From the NCBI GenBank assembly GCA_014925825.1, contig JACGCK010000001.1, forward strand, positions 434,001-498,000: a DNA stretch of 64,000 nucleotides, in the 5' to 3' direction. The DNA comes from Pholiota molesta. Taxonomy: Eukaryota > Basidiomycota > Agaricomycetes > Agaricales > Strophariaceae. The notes under the pieces are model-generated. The model was given only the letters and a program-made list of their open reading frames with translations, was not told where the DNA came from and did no database searches. Both the position numbers and the translations under genes were made by a program. Below are positions 22,149 to 33,802 of this stretch, one piece after another; the stretch's first letter is position 1; every line of letters starts with the position of its first letter.

Positions 22149-25100
22149 TCAGAAATGGTCCACGGTAAACGTCCATGTTCCAGTCTTGATATCAAAGCTT
22201 TCGAAATGCGTGTCTTTCATGTTCTTCAACCGCTTCAAGTGCTTGACCGCGCTGGGATGATTTGGATCTGTAATGGGCTCGCGTGTAGCCTTATCCACTG
22301 CCCAGCATCGCTCCAACGACATGCGCGCCTTCACGTTGAGTCCGGAGCCAGGGGGCGGCTTGTCTGCCTCATCACTATCTGGATAAACGCTACATTCCTT
22401 GTCGTCAAATCTGACAACATCACCAAGAAGCGCGCCTAATTTAGGCAAGCCCGTAAGATCCACTGGCTCCAGGAATTGAATCTCTCCTATCCTTTCCGTC
22501 CGACAACGAGGCCCTCAAAGGCAGAGAGTTGGTCGTAGCCAGCTTTCTTCAGGACCGACAGGTCAGGCTTCACCCAGTAATCACCATCCTCAAGCTCCGT
22601 CGATTTTTTGGGCTCTTCCTCCGTAGGTGCGGTGGTCGCTTCATTGTGGGCGCAGTGGGACTTCGTTGCGTTGCGGTTGCGTGCGCGAGGCAGGAGTGGG
22701 CGTATCATGGGCGGAGGCCAACGCCGCGTCCTTCTCTCTTGACGCAACACTCAAAGCAGGGCTGAACGTGACCTTGCCCGCGCGCAAGGCACCAGGACTA
22801 CCCGTTTTGACAAACAACTCTGAGGGCTCGACTTTCTTCTCCAGAATAACTTTCTTCACACTATGCCGCCACCGCTTCCAAGGGCAGGACTTCCGCTGCG
22901 GCCCAGAAAGTCGGGACCAACCGATGCCGACATGCCATCAGCTTTGCTGAGAGAAAGCGCATTTGGTTTCCCAGAAGTGAACGATACACCTCCACCAGCC
23001 TGAGATGATGCCATGGAAGACATCGTCCCAAAACCACGGAGTTTAGAATTTGCCGGTGTGAATCCTAGCTGCACGCGGGGCACAGGAGAGCGTGTCGGCA
23101 TATCTAGGAAAAAGCCAGCCTTCTTTTTGGGAATGTTCTGTTCCAAATCCACAATGCGTGGGCCGGGTGGGAGCATTGAGAAGATAGGCAAGTTTTCGGC
23201 GATGGGTTGATTGATGGAGGCTGTTAGGGTGCCTTGAGCGCCAGCATTAGCAGCCGAAGCACCAAAGAGACTCGTAGACATGTTTTGATTGCCAGACAGG
23301 GAGTTTCCAAGTAAAGGTGCGCCAGGTTTGTTTCCACCAAATAGCGAACTCGTATTCGCCGATTGATTGAAGGAGCCCCCGAAAAGAGAGGGTTGCTGGG
23401 GTTGACCTGTATTGGCCTGACTTTGTCCTAGGTTGCCAAACAAGCTGGCACCGGTGGCGGGTTGGGCAGGTTTATTGAAGAGGTTCCCAAAAAGGCTGGA
23501 CTGTTGTTGTGGTTGTTGTTGACCTTGCTGTTGTTGCTGTTGCTGTTGTTGACCTTGTTGCTGCTGGGGGTTACCGAACAGTGACGCGCCTGTAGTGGCA
23601 CCCCCGAAAAGTGATGGTGTAGTTGTTGTTTGGGCTCCACCAAATACTAGGTGTAGATGTCAGCAAGACGAACACACAAATATTGAAATGTGACTTACAA
23701 GATGGTTGAGCTCCTTGCTGCTGTTGCTGGGGCTGCTGTTGTTGCTGAGCATTCCCAAATATGCCACCACCACCGAAAAGCGAGCCTTGTTGGGCCGGTT
23801 GTTGCGCTTGCTGTTGCTGTGGTTGGGTTGTACCAAAGCCGCCGCCAAATGGAGTGGTATTTGTCTGAGTAGTAGTTGCAGTACCAAAAATTGACGGTTT
23901 AGCAGCCGTATTGCCTAGAGAAATAAAATTGGTGAAAGAATTCGAGGAAGGAAAGCGCGAAAAACATACCAAAACCACCAAAGGCAGATTGATTAGCAGC
24001 AGGTTGGGCGTTACCGAATAGACTTGTGCCTTGAGCAGGTTGTTGTTGTTGGGTCGCGCCGAATGCTGATGTGGTTGTGTTAGGTGCACCGAATGCGCCA
24101 GTTGCAGGAGCTAAGTTTGGGATGAGTAGGGCGCTCGTAAAAAAGTATCCAAGTTACTCACCAGTACCAAATACTGAAGGCTTGTTGGCAGTGTTACCAA
24201 ACGCTCCGCCTCCGCCGAAAATGCTCGTCTGTTGCTGGGGCTGCTGCTGCTGCTGTTGGGGTTGTCCAAATGCACCTGTTCCTCCAAATGCACTTGTTTG
24301 TTGCGGCTGTGTCTGGCCAAATGCACCCGTTCCTCCTCCGAATAATGAAGTAGTATTTGCTGCCGGCTGTGTAGTGTTTTGAGCACCGAAGGCGCCAAAT
24401 GCAGGGGCTGCTGCTTGAGTATTGGTGGCAGCGCCGAACAAACCCGTAGCTGGCTGTTGTGCGGGCTGTCCAAACAAATTCGTACCGGCGGGTGGTTGAG
24501 CAGCACCGAATGCTGAAGGTTGGCCGAAGGCTCCCGTACTCGCTGATGCTGTTTTTCGGCCCTGTGCATAATCTTGGACTCGCAATTCCTGTAATAAACT
24601 TGAGCAATATATCACCAAAAGATGCGAGAATAACTACCTCAAATGAATATCCTGCGTAGGCCGGCATGCAAACAATTGACTGGTATTGTAGCGTTGCATT
24701 CTGATCCTTCTCGGTGGTAGGTTGATATGCTGGACTAGCCGTTCCGGTTGTTACAACAGGGTGAGTGCCAGGTGCTGTTGCGCCTATCATGATCACGGTG
24801 AGGTGGTTCAAACAAAGTAAAAAAAGAAGCTTACCAGGGGTGGATCCAAATGTCTTATTTCCGCCGAACAAGGAGCTCGATGTACCAAATGCACTCGTGG
24901 TGGCAGGGGCTGCGGGCTGTCCAAAGACAGAGGTCGTCGCAGGGGCAGCAGTAGTGGCAGGTTGTCCAAACGCGCTTGTTCCTCCACCACCAAACGCGCT
25001 GGTGCCTCCCCCAAACGCGCCAAAACCTCCAGCAGGCTTCGCTCCAAACGCTCCTCCAGTGTTACTGGTATTTGTACCGCCAAATGCGCCTGTTTGTGGA

Positions 25101-25430
25101 GTCAGTTGTTGGCGTCCTAAAGGAAAAGGTGAGGCCGTCGCACCAAATCCGCCTGTCGTTGTGTTGGAACTAGGAGCACCAAGATTGCCAAACATTGGGT
25201 TAACCTGAGGTTGGCCTGCTTGCGCTTGGTTTTGTTGTTGGGGCTGTCCAAAAGCACTGGTGGATCCGAAGGCTCCAAGAGAGTTTATAACGCGTTTCCT
25301 GAGTCAGATGTTGGTAATCACTCACCATTATTAGTGGTACCACCGAACGCAGATGGCTGTCCAAATGCACTTGGTTGCTGCTGCTGTTGCTGCTGGTTTT
25401 GTTGGGGTTAGCCCATGACGACCCGAACAT
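22149..25430 (-). CDS. NUP98: Nup98-type FG nucleoporin ending at the autocleavage site
   Basis: Nup98-family proteins fill the nuclear pore channel with FG repeats and bind the mRNA export factor Gle2/Rae1. The start is MFGSSWANP at 25430. Many GLFG/FG-type repeats follow (AFGQP, SLFGG, VFGQP), rich in Gln, Thr and Ala, from 25400 to 23250. A GLEBS motif for Gle2 binding (YQSIVCMPAYAGYSFEEL, then VQDYAQGRK) is interrupted by an intron near 24650-24596. The C-terminal nucleoporin autopeptidase (S59) domain begins with DGDYWVKPDLSVLKKAGYD near 22590 and ends TGTWTFTVDHF, followed at once by TGA at 22149-22151. In the family, cleavage occurs after HF and before Ser, so this gene stops exactly there and has no Nup96 part. 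Several single-base frame breaks are present, for example near 25402. Confidence 0.9.
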
Positions 25431-25665
25431 AGTGATTATGGATAACTGTGCAGAGACAAGATGGTGTTATCGCTGTCCAGTACAACGCCGACCGTCTTTG
25501 TGCCCAGTCAGAAATTCAGCCCAAGTCATTTGAGGCTCCGCCAATGTGGGTTCCCACGGTCGCTATCTATTGGCACGTGCACAATTTTCTGGATTCTCCC
25601 GATTTGGAGTCTGGATCGAGAGCGTATTAACAGGTTTTCTCCGCCTCCACCCCATTCCCTACACC
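25431..25665. promoter_or_regulatory. Shared promoter of NUP98 and RPA2 homologues
   Basis: Start codons of two divergent, highly expressed housekeeping genes lie 235 bases apart. A CACGTG E-box-like hexamer is visible near 25575 in this gap. A C/T-rich stretch precedes the RPA2 ATG. Confidence 0.55.
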
Positions 25666-28600
25666 ATGCCCGACGGATCAGCCAGAACAAAACCTCCTAC
25701 ATCTTTTAATACTCTTGAGCGCGAAAATTCATTCAGGAATCCTCCCAAAGATGGCTCAACATATACTATTCTCAATGAATTTGTTACACCCCATATCGAG
25801 TCCTTCAACGCTCTATTCGACGACTCAGGGTTGCCTGCAGGAGATGGAGATGGACGCGGGTTACTTAGCCTGGCGCTGAAAGACATCGGGGAACGTGTTG
25901 TTTTTGATGGCAATGGGCAAGCGGATTCAGAAAGTGGGACGCAAGGGTGGGGAAATCGAATGAGAGGTGAGCCGCGAACATATCGTTATCATTTCAATTC
26001 TTATATTCCAATTAGTGTGGATCGAACAAGTTACGATTGCACGACCAATGGTTCCTGATAGAGACAGGACTGCTATTGAACGAAAAGTATATCCAGCAGA
26101 GGTGAAATTCGCGTTTCCGAAAATCCTTTTCTGTGTTATTACAAACCATATTAATTGGACCTTGTAGGCTCGTGAAAGATTAACCTCGTACCGTGGTCGA
26201 ATGACGGTCAAGGTTTGCTGGACCGATATTTCAGGCCAGCAACACGACACAATAAAAGATTGTGGTCTTGTCCCAATCATGGTTCGAGTAAGTGAAATTG
26301 TGGTGCACGCATTCTAAAATCCTAACCATACTGGCGTCAGTCTGTAAGGTGTAACCTTCGCTCTATGTCTTCGGCAGAGCTAGTGAGACATCACGAAGAA
26401 CCTGAAGAATTTGGCGGTTACTTCATTATTAACGGAAACGAGCGTCTAATTCGCTATCTTATTCTACCCCGCCGCAACCATGTCATTTCTTTGATTCGTC
26501 CCTCATTCACAAACCGAGGTCCTTCATATACCCCTTATGCCGTCCAAATCCGATGCGTGCGTCCGGACCAAACAAGTGTTACCAATACCCTACATTACCT
26601 CCAAAACGGCAGCGCTATGCTGCGATTCACCTGGCGAAAGCAAGAATATGTTATACCCATCATGCTTGTCCTCAAAGCTCTCGTCGGTGCTTCGGACAAG
26701 GAAATTTTTGAAGGAATCATGATGCAAGATTACGAAAACACGTTCCTGTCAGATCGCGTTGAGCTGCTCCTTAGGAGTTTCAAGATGTTCACGATGCATA
26801 CTGGCGAGCAATGCCTGGAATATCTAGGAGATAAATTCCGCGTGGTCCTGAATCTCCCTGAGGATTGGTCAAATGCTGCTGTCGGCCTTTGGCTATTGAA
26901 GAAAATGGTCCTTGTACATGTGGAATCGCCGCGCGACAAGTTCAGGATGCTTCTGTGAGTCTCTCATGCATGAATTTCATGGATTTATATATTTATATCA
27001 TACAGTTTCATGCTCCGAAAACTCTTCTCTCTAGTATCCGGTGCTTGTTCTGCTGACAACCCGGATTCCCCTCAGCACCAAGAAGTTCTCCTGCCAGGTA
27101 GCCTTATGGCATGATTATCAAGGAACGCATGGAGGAAATATTGAACAACATCAGGAATATTATCTCAGCTGACGTGCGAAATGGTGTTGCCGTCGACTTT
27201 AACGACAGTAAAGAACTTTGCATTCACTTCTAGTTGTCCTAATGCTAAAATTTGCTTGTAGAGCGGTACTTCGCCAAGGTTTTGACTAAAACTAACTTCG
27301 ATATTGGCGCAAAACTGTCAAATTTCCTTGCAACTGGAAATTTAGTTTCTCCAACCGGTCTTGACTTGCAACAAGCATCTGGATTTACCATTATTGCCGA
27401 AAAGCTCAATTGGCAGCGTTATATCAGTCATTTCCGATGTATCCATCGTGGTGCCTTCTTCGCTGAGTTGAAGACGACAACTGTCCGCAAGCTTTTGCCT
27501 GAAGCATGGGGTACGAATGCATCTAAATGTAACTATGTTGTATACCTGATTTTTGTCCTGCTTTAGGTTTCCTCTGCCCTGTGCATACACCTGATGGATC
27601 TCCTTGCGGTCTTCTCAATCACTTGTCTCGAACTTGTCGAATTGTTACAAGTCCCTTAGCCGTCGCTCATATTCCTGGACTTCTGGCAGCGCATGGCATG
27701 ACCCAACCTTTTGCTGCGGTCGATGGTCGCAAAAATGTATGTGTCCAACTAGATGGACGCGTCATTGGATGGGCTCGCCCAGAAGTTGCTGCCCAACTCG
27801 CTACGAATCTGCGGATATGGAAGACGGAAGGGAGGATGGAGGTTCCTGTGGATCTGGAAATTGGTCTGGTACCGGAATCCAAAGGCGGCCAATATCCGGC
27901 TTGTACCTGTTCTCGACGAGAGCGCGGATGATGCGGCCAGTCAAATACCTTGCGAATGGTCGTGATGACCAAGTTGGTCCCTTCGAACAGGTCTACATGG
28001 ATATTGCTTGTACTCCTGAAGAAATGAGTCGAACTGCACCCATGTGGAGCACGACCCAACCAATTTTTGTCAATCCTTGCCAACCTCACGCCCTTTTCCG
28101 ACTTCAATCAGGTAAGATTACTCTATCATGGAAACAAATTGATACTGATGCGCAGTGTAGTCTCCCGTAACATTTATCAGTGCCAGGTCGCTCACTTTGC
28201 CATATTTTATACATTGTGCTGATTTAGAAAGATGGGTAAACAAACCATGGGTACTCCTTCAACAGCGCTCCAACACCGAACAGATAACAAGCTATACCGT
28301 CTCCAAACTGGACAATCCCCGTCGTTCGCCCCGCTTTGCACAACACGTATGCTATGGATTCTTTCCCCAACGGTACAAACGCCATCGTTGCCGTTATCTC
28401 ATATACCGGCTATGACATGGAGACGCTATGATTCTCAACAAATCGGCACACGACGAGGATTCGCATACGGAACAGTGTATAAATCTACGATAATTGATCT
28501 TAAGGACATGCGAGGAGCTTCCAAAAACTCTTCACCTACCTTGCACTTTGGTGTTGGGAAGGATATTCCTACTTTTGGCGAAAAAGTGCATGAATGTTTC

Positions 28601-29909
28601 GAATTCATTGATTTCGACGGTTTGCCTTTTATTGGCGCGAGGCTCACCACTGGCACCATCATGGCTGCTTACATTGATGACACGACAGGACGAACAAAAT
28701 TCGTCAAATATAAGGGAGATGAACTCGCATATGTCGATCAAGTGCGGCTTCTCGGTACGTCGCCTTCATCATAGTTGTCTCGTCTTGCTCAATCTAGATA
28801 GGTAGCGATGCTGGTGATAGCGAACTCCAAAAAATTCAAGTGACACTACGCATCACTCGAGCACCTGTTATCGGCGACAAGTTCTCCTCACGACATGGTC
28901 AAAAAGGAGTGTGCTCGCAAAAATGGCCTGCTGTGGATATGCCTTTCAGCGAGAGCGGAATGCAGCCCGACGTCATTATCAATCCTCACGCTTTCCCATC
29001 TCGAATGACGATTGGAATGTTGGTAGAGAGTATGGCTGGTAAAGCAGGAGCCATGCATGGTATTGCCCAGGATGCCACGCCCTTCAAGTCAGTGATTTCA
29101 CCCCAGACTGTGTTTGTGCTTACTGATCATCAATTTTTATAGATTCACAGAGCAGGACACGGCCATTGACTATTTCGGCAAACAGCTCACAGCAGCTGGC
29201 TACAACTATTATGGAAATGAGCCAATGTATTCTGGCATCACAGGACAGGAGTTTGCTGCGGACATCTACATTGGCGTCGTCTACTACCAACGTCTGCGCC
29301 ACATGGTGCTCGATAAATTCCAAGTTCGTACAACTGGTCCTGTCGATCCAGTGACGCGTCAACCTGTCAAGGTAAACCTTTATCTATGATGTTCCACGCA
29401 CGGATATCTGATAACCTGATGTTTTATTAATAGGGTCGCAAACGCGCAGGAGGTATCCGTTTCGGAGAGATGGAACGCGACGCCCTAATTGCGCATGGTA
29501 CATCCTTCCTCTACAAGACAGATTGATGAACTGCTCGGATTACTCGACGGCGTGGGTATGTCGAACTTGTGGAAGCCTCATATCCCTTGGTTACGAGGAT
29601 GTAAGCCTGGGTGAGATGGTGGTTGGAAAAACGGGTTCTTTGAAACCCACAGGACCTGGAGGAGAATACTGTCGAGTATGTAGGGCAGCTGCGGAACAAC
29701 AGGAAGAGCTGGAGCGGCAGGCATTGGCCACTGGCCAAAATCTGCAACGTCCGCAGGCCGACGTTCGAGTGGCAATCTCCTCGCAAAATGTGCTCAAGCG
29801 AGCCTCAAAAGGCGGCGAACTCGACGTTGTCGCCGTTCCATATGTTTTTAGATATCTATGTGCAGAGCTGGCATCAATGGGTATTGCTGTATCTCTAGAA
29901 GTAAAATAG
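25666..29909 (+). CDS. RPA2: DNA-directed RNA polymerase I subunit RPA2 (A135)
   Basis: This is the second-largest subunit of RNA polymerase I, which makes ribosomal RNA in the nucleolus. The first exons are 25666-25966, 26016-26101, 26168-26287 and 26341-26954. Conserved segments in order: [115 protein letters not shown]; the hybrid-binding [48 protein letters not shown]; and a C-terminal zinc site with two CxxC pairs (CRTCG, CRVCR). The RNGPSY-type motif and the HTPDG box distinguish it as the Pol I paralogue rather than RPB2. Single bases appear missing near 27898, 28063-28100, 28319, 28421 and 28457 within invariant motifs. In an essential gene these are best read as sequence errors. Confidence 0.95.
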
Positions 29910-30204
29910 TGTTTCTATAATGTTCCTATCATCTAATCATTATCTCACATAATTTTTGCTGGGCCCTCGAGTATGCAATTTTCGAGTAAGCACTTGCAGC
30001 AGTCGTAAAAGTATTACATTGACTACAATCCAGCCAGAAATTTACAACGAATGAAATAGACTTGGGTACCACAGTAGAAAAGGACGGGTTTCCAGTAGTC
30101 GGCCTGTTATATGCATATCATAATAAACAATAAATCCGAAGGGTGGCGAAATTCGAAAGTGGTATATGGTATATAGAATTGAACTTTAATAAAATAATAA
30201 AAAA

Positions 30205-33200
30205 TTAAGCCTTCAGAGGCATTTGGACAGGAATAGAAGACGTTTCAGGCAGAATGTCTGTATTTTCAGCGAGGCCAAGTTTCTCAGAATTGGGTAGTCC
30301 ATCAACGGGCGCTGATATCGGGTCTGGAAGCTGAGCAGCAACCTCAGACACGACCAAACCCCCTAGAAAGAGTTCAACCAGAGAGCTCTCCAAGGAGGTA
30401 TCTGTACCAGCGTGTGATGTGTGTTTGATCACAGAAGGGGTTGGCGAAGGGTATGGAACGACCTGGGCTTTTGGCACTTTGGGTATGCCATTTCGGGCCA
30501 TGAACATATCAAAGATCAAACGGCACTCATCAGCCGTTGTCGCGCTTGCCAGAAGACGCTGCATGTCCCTGATATCATTCCCAGAGATGGATGGTGAAGA
30601 TGGTGATACAACACTTGGGACGACGGCTGGTGCGGCGACGGGTGCGACGACGGGTGCGACTGTTGGTACGATGGTTGGGACAGGTTTCCGAATGGGAGGG
30701 CTTGAAGTGGTACGGGCTGGCACGCCTGGATGTGCTTCGTTGGCTGTTTCTCTAGGGGAAGCCCTGTCGGATCTGATGCTCCCATTCCCGTTAATACTCC
30801 CATTCCCATTGACATGAATAGGAGATTGTTGCCGGTAAACGGCTTTATCCACAGCATCCCGAGTCTGTACGGTGGGTGTAGTTGCATGTGATGATGAGGC
30901 TGATGGCAACATTTTTTCCACGACAGGCTTTCATGTGTCGGCGAGTTGCGAGAGATATTTGTGACAGGTCTATCAGATGTCGGCGAGCTTCGAGAGATAT
31001 TTGTGTCTGATAGGGTTTCCGCGGTGGGTTACGTAACGACTTATTCTCATCCGATGAATCATGCGATTGAGATTGAGAATGAGGCGAAGAAGGGGGGGAA
31101 ATAGGACGAGGAGGGCGAGGAGGAATTGGTCTGTTCGCCAACGAGGACAATGTCCATATGACGGCTGAGGATTGAGGACTGGCGGTCGTGGTGGAGTAGG
31201 AGGTACAATTGGTTGTAAGGTCCTAGATGGTTCGGAGGAACCTTTGGCTTTTTCCCCATTGCCCAAATTCAATTTGGAAATCATTCTCTGTAGTCGCCCC
31301 CCTCCTTTCGGCTTGGATGAATCGTTGCCATTGGGCTTGTAGTCCGGCGGACCATCGGCCATGAAGTCAATCATATCCCTTGTCTCCTTCGAGACAGGGG
31401 GTTCGGGAGGACCTTCGGCCAAAAGTCCATCAATTCGCGTGTTTTTGCAGACACTGCTGGCGCAGCGTTGTTTCGCTTTGGCGTGGCAGGAGAGCGGGGC
31501 TGTTGGCGCACCGGTGACTGTACAATGACTTCCTCCTCCTCTTCGTCCGAGCCATTCATAACATCGTCCAAGTCCATAGAGTCTCTGTTGCGCTGCCTGA
31601 CCCGTGTACGAGGAGGGAACCCGTTGTTGTTGGGCATTTTTTGCCCACGCAATTCGCGACTTTGAACCATATCGAGAGACGGTATTGTGTTAGGGGGCCG
31701 AGGAAAGGCAGACGGGGCTACTGTGATAAAGGTATTACGTGCGGGCTTCCGAATAGGAGCGCTGGGCAAGCTGGCCGAGGTGGAGATAGAACGAGAACGA
31801 GCGGGTGCGGGTCGGACTATTGGAGGAGTAGTGACGCTTGCTTGGCGTGCACGTCCTTTGGGAGGCTGTGTGTCCTCCTCGTCTTCGACTATAGCATCAA
31901 CGTGGAGAGGGCTTGCCTTCTGACTGTTGGTGCGAGAAGAAAGAGCAGAGTCTAGTTCGGGCTTCGAAGCTAGCTGTGTTCCTGGACGCCGAGCGGTTCT
32001 CTGATCTTTTTCTTGTTTGTACACCTTGGAATAGAAACAAAGCGTAAGTATTGGATGACTAAGCACAGTTGCATGCTTTTACCTCCATTGTCCGCAATCG
32101 GTCAGGAGTTAGGGACACCTTCATGGTCGCAGTGGATCGCATCAAATCATCGAATTCTCGAAGCATTTCCGCATCCTATTGCGAAGGATCAGAGATGCCT
32201 ATTAGTTATTGCACACGAGGGACTCACTTCTGCGGGATTGGATATTTCGTCGTCCAGGAGAGCCCTTGAATTATCGCTCCTCAATGATGCAGACCTTTTG
32301 TGACTACTCTGCGTGTCCGCATCAGATCCTTTACTATTTGCAAACATTCGAATGGCCCTAGACTTCTCGAAAGAGGATCTTGACGCGGGGCTGGAAGAAG
32401 TCATCTGGACAGTCAATTGGCCTTCTGAGGATTGTCGCGAGCGGGAAATAGATGATGAATGAACTAAGGTAGGTTCCTGCTGTGGAGACGACGTGCGAGA
32501 TATTGATGATTGTCGGTCAGTTCGTGAGAAAGACCTGCTCCGTCGTGACTTGGGTGTTTTAGACATCAATTCTATCTGTTCGTAGACTAAATTCGAGAAC
32601 ATAAGTGAGTGAATAGGCAAAAAGAAGAGCAAGCTCCACACCTTTCATGGTTCTAAAAAGTCCGTATATTGAATCATCTTCACAGAGCGCAACAAATAAA
32701 TCGTTGACAGTGGCACTTGTACGACTACTATCACGCGCAGCCACACGACCGACATTAGAGAGTATATGCCTGTGAAAATTAACTGTCAAGTAGGAGATAT
32801 GGAATATCCTTGTAGCCGAAGACGTACTCGCACATAGACCTATGCATAATAAATAATTAGCGTTTGCTTTTTTCAGGTTGCTTCTGACACTCACTCTAAA
32901 ATCGCGGTTAGATAAAGCGCGGCAGGATCCAGAAGCGCGCTCTTTGGAGGATGAGGGTGGACTTTTCCGAACATTTCGTTAATACGGCTTTCCGAGTTCG
33001 GGTCCTCGTCTTGTTCGTTCAAGGTGGAATACGCCTCGCATTTCAAGCGCAGAAGCTGTTGGCAACAGACGTCAGATACAAAACGCGAATGGAACCATTG
33101 GTACACACCGAAAACGCCCATTGTAAATGAAAGGTGCGAGAATCGTCGTCGACACTAGCCTTTGCTTCCGTCCGTTCCCAATACGCTCTGAGTTCCACCT

Positions 33201-33491
33201 CTGCCTCTAGCAAGGCTTCCTTCCCAAGACTGGTTGGCAAAAGACTGAGCAAGCTGGCGCGAAGTTTATCTGGGGAGAGCGAGCCGGAAGTGCTTAAGAT
33301 TTTGGAGAGGAATTCATCAAGCAGAACATTGATAGCACGCAGTGCCTCTGGTTTGAGTTTAATAGGACGGATGTCGGAGAGAATGACATCCGCAGAATGT
33401 GAGGAAATGTACGAGGCACCTGGACAAACATGAGCACGGAAACAAAAGGGCGAGATCGAGTGGACCTACCGGCGTCCACGACGCTGACCAT
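30205..33491 (-). CDS. Large Ser/Pro-rich protein with helical N-terminal domain, function unknown
   Basis: I do not recognise the family. From the probable ATG at 33491 (MVSVVDAG, then an intron) the first 250 residues form a folded helical region: YISSHSADVILSDI, LKPEALRAINVLLDEFLSKI, SLGKEALLEAEVELRAYWER, SALLDPAALYLTAILE, ATVNDLFVALCEDDSIYGLF. The remaining protein is disordered, with Ser/Arg-rich stretches (KTPKSRRSRSFSR, SSFEKSRAIRMF), an acidic patch (SDEEEEE) near 31540, several similar ETRDMIDFM-type short repeats (31350-31440), poly-Pro segments, and a Val/Ala/Pro run near 30620-30670. It ends SIPVQMPLKA at 30205. The short repeats read TRELMDF and TRDMIDFM, about 45 residues apart, and may be docking motifs. 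Introns and one or two frame breaks (near 31440, 31150) are present. Confidence 0.6.
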
Positions 33492-33802
33492 TGTCGGAAC
33501 GAGGGAGAGGGAGGGACGGAGGGCGTGCAACGAGTATGACTTTGGTCCCCGACGCTAATGTGAACGTCCAAAAACAGCAATAATTCTCAGGATCAACATC
33601 AAAGAAATCTACTTTTTCTTTTTTCACCTGATCGAACTAGCGGCAATGTGTATCAGATACATGCGCACCCATCAAAAAAGAACTCAAGATATCCTATCGA
33701 CGTATATACAAAACTGCTTCATATACGCCATTAGGATAGCGACAACCCTCCGGAACTAGGTAAGGCGAAAGCTTCATCAATATACATACACGACCCCTTT
33801 CG
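33492..33802. other. Intergenic region between two minus-strand genes
   Basis: This 311-base gap should hold the promoter of the gene ending at 30205 and the 3' end of the next one. No coding signal is seen. Confidence 0.45.

Noticed and set aside
23400..25400. Direct-repeat region as a satellite or CRISPR-like array
   Set aside because: The repeats are degenerate, coding FG and Gln-rich units of the nucleoporin with no regular spacer.
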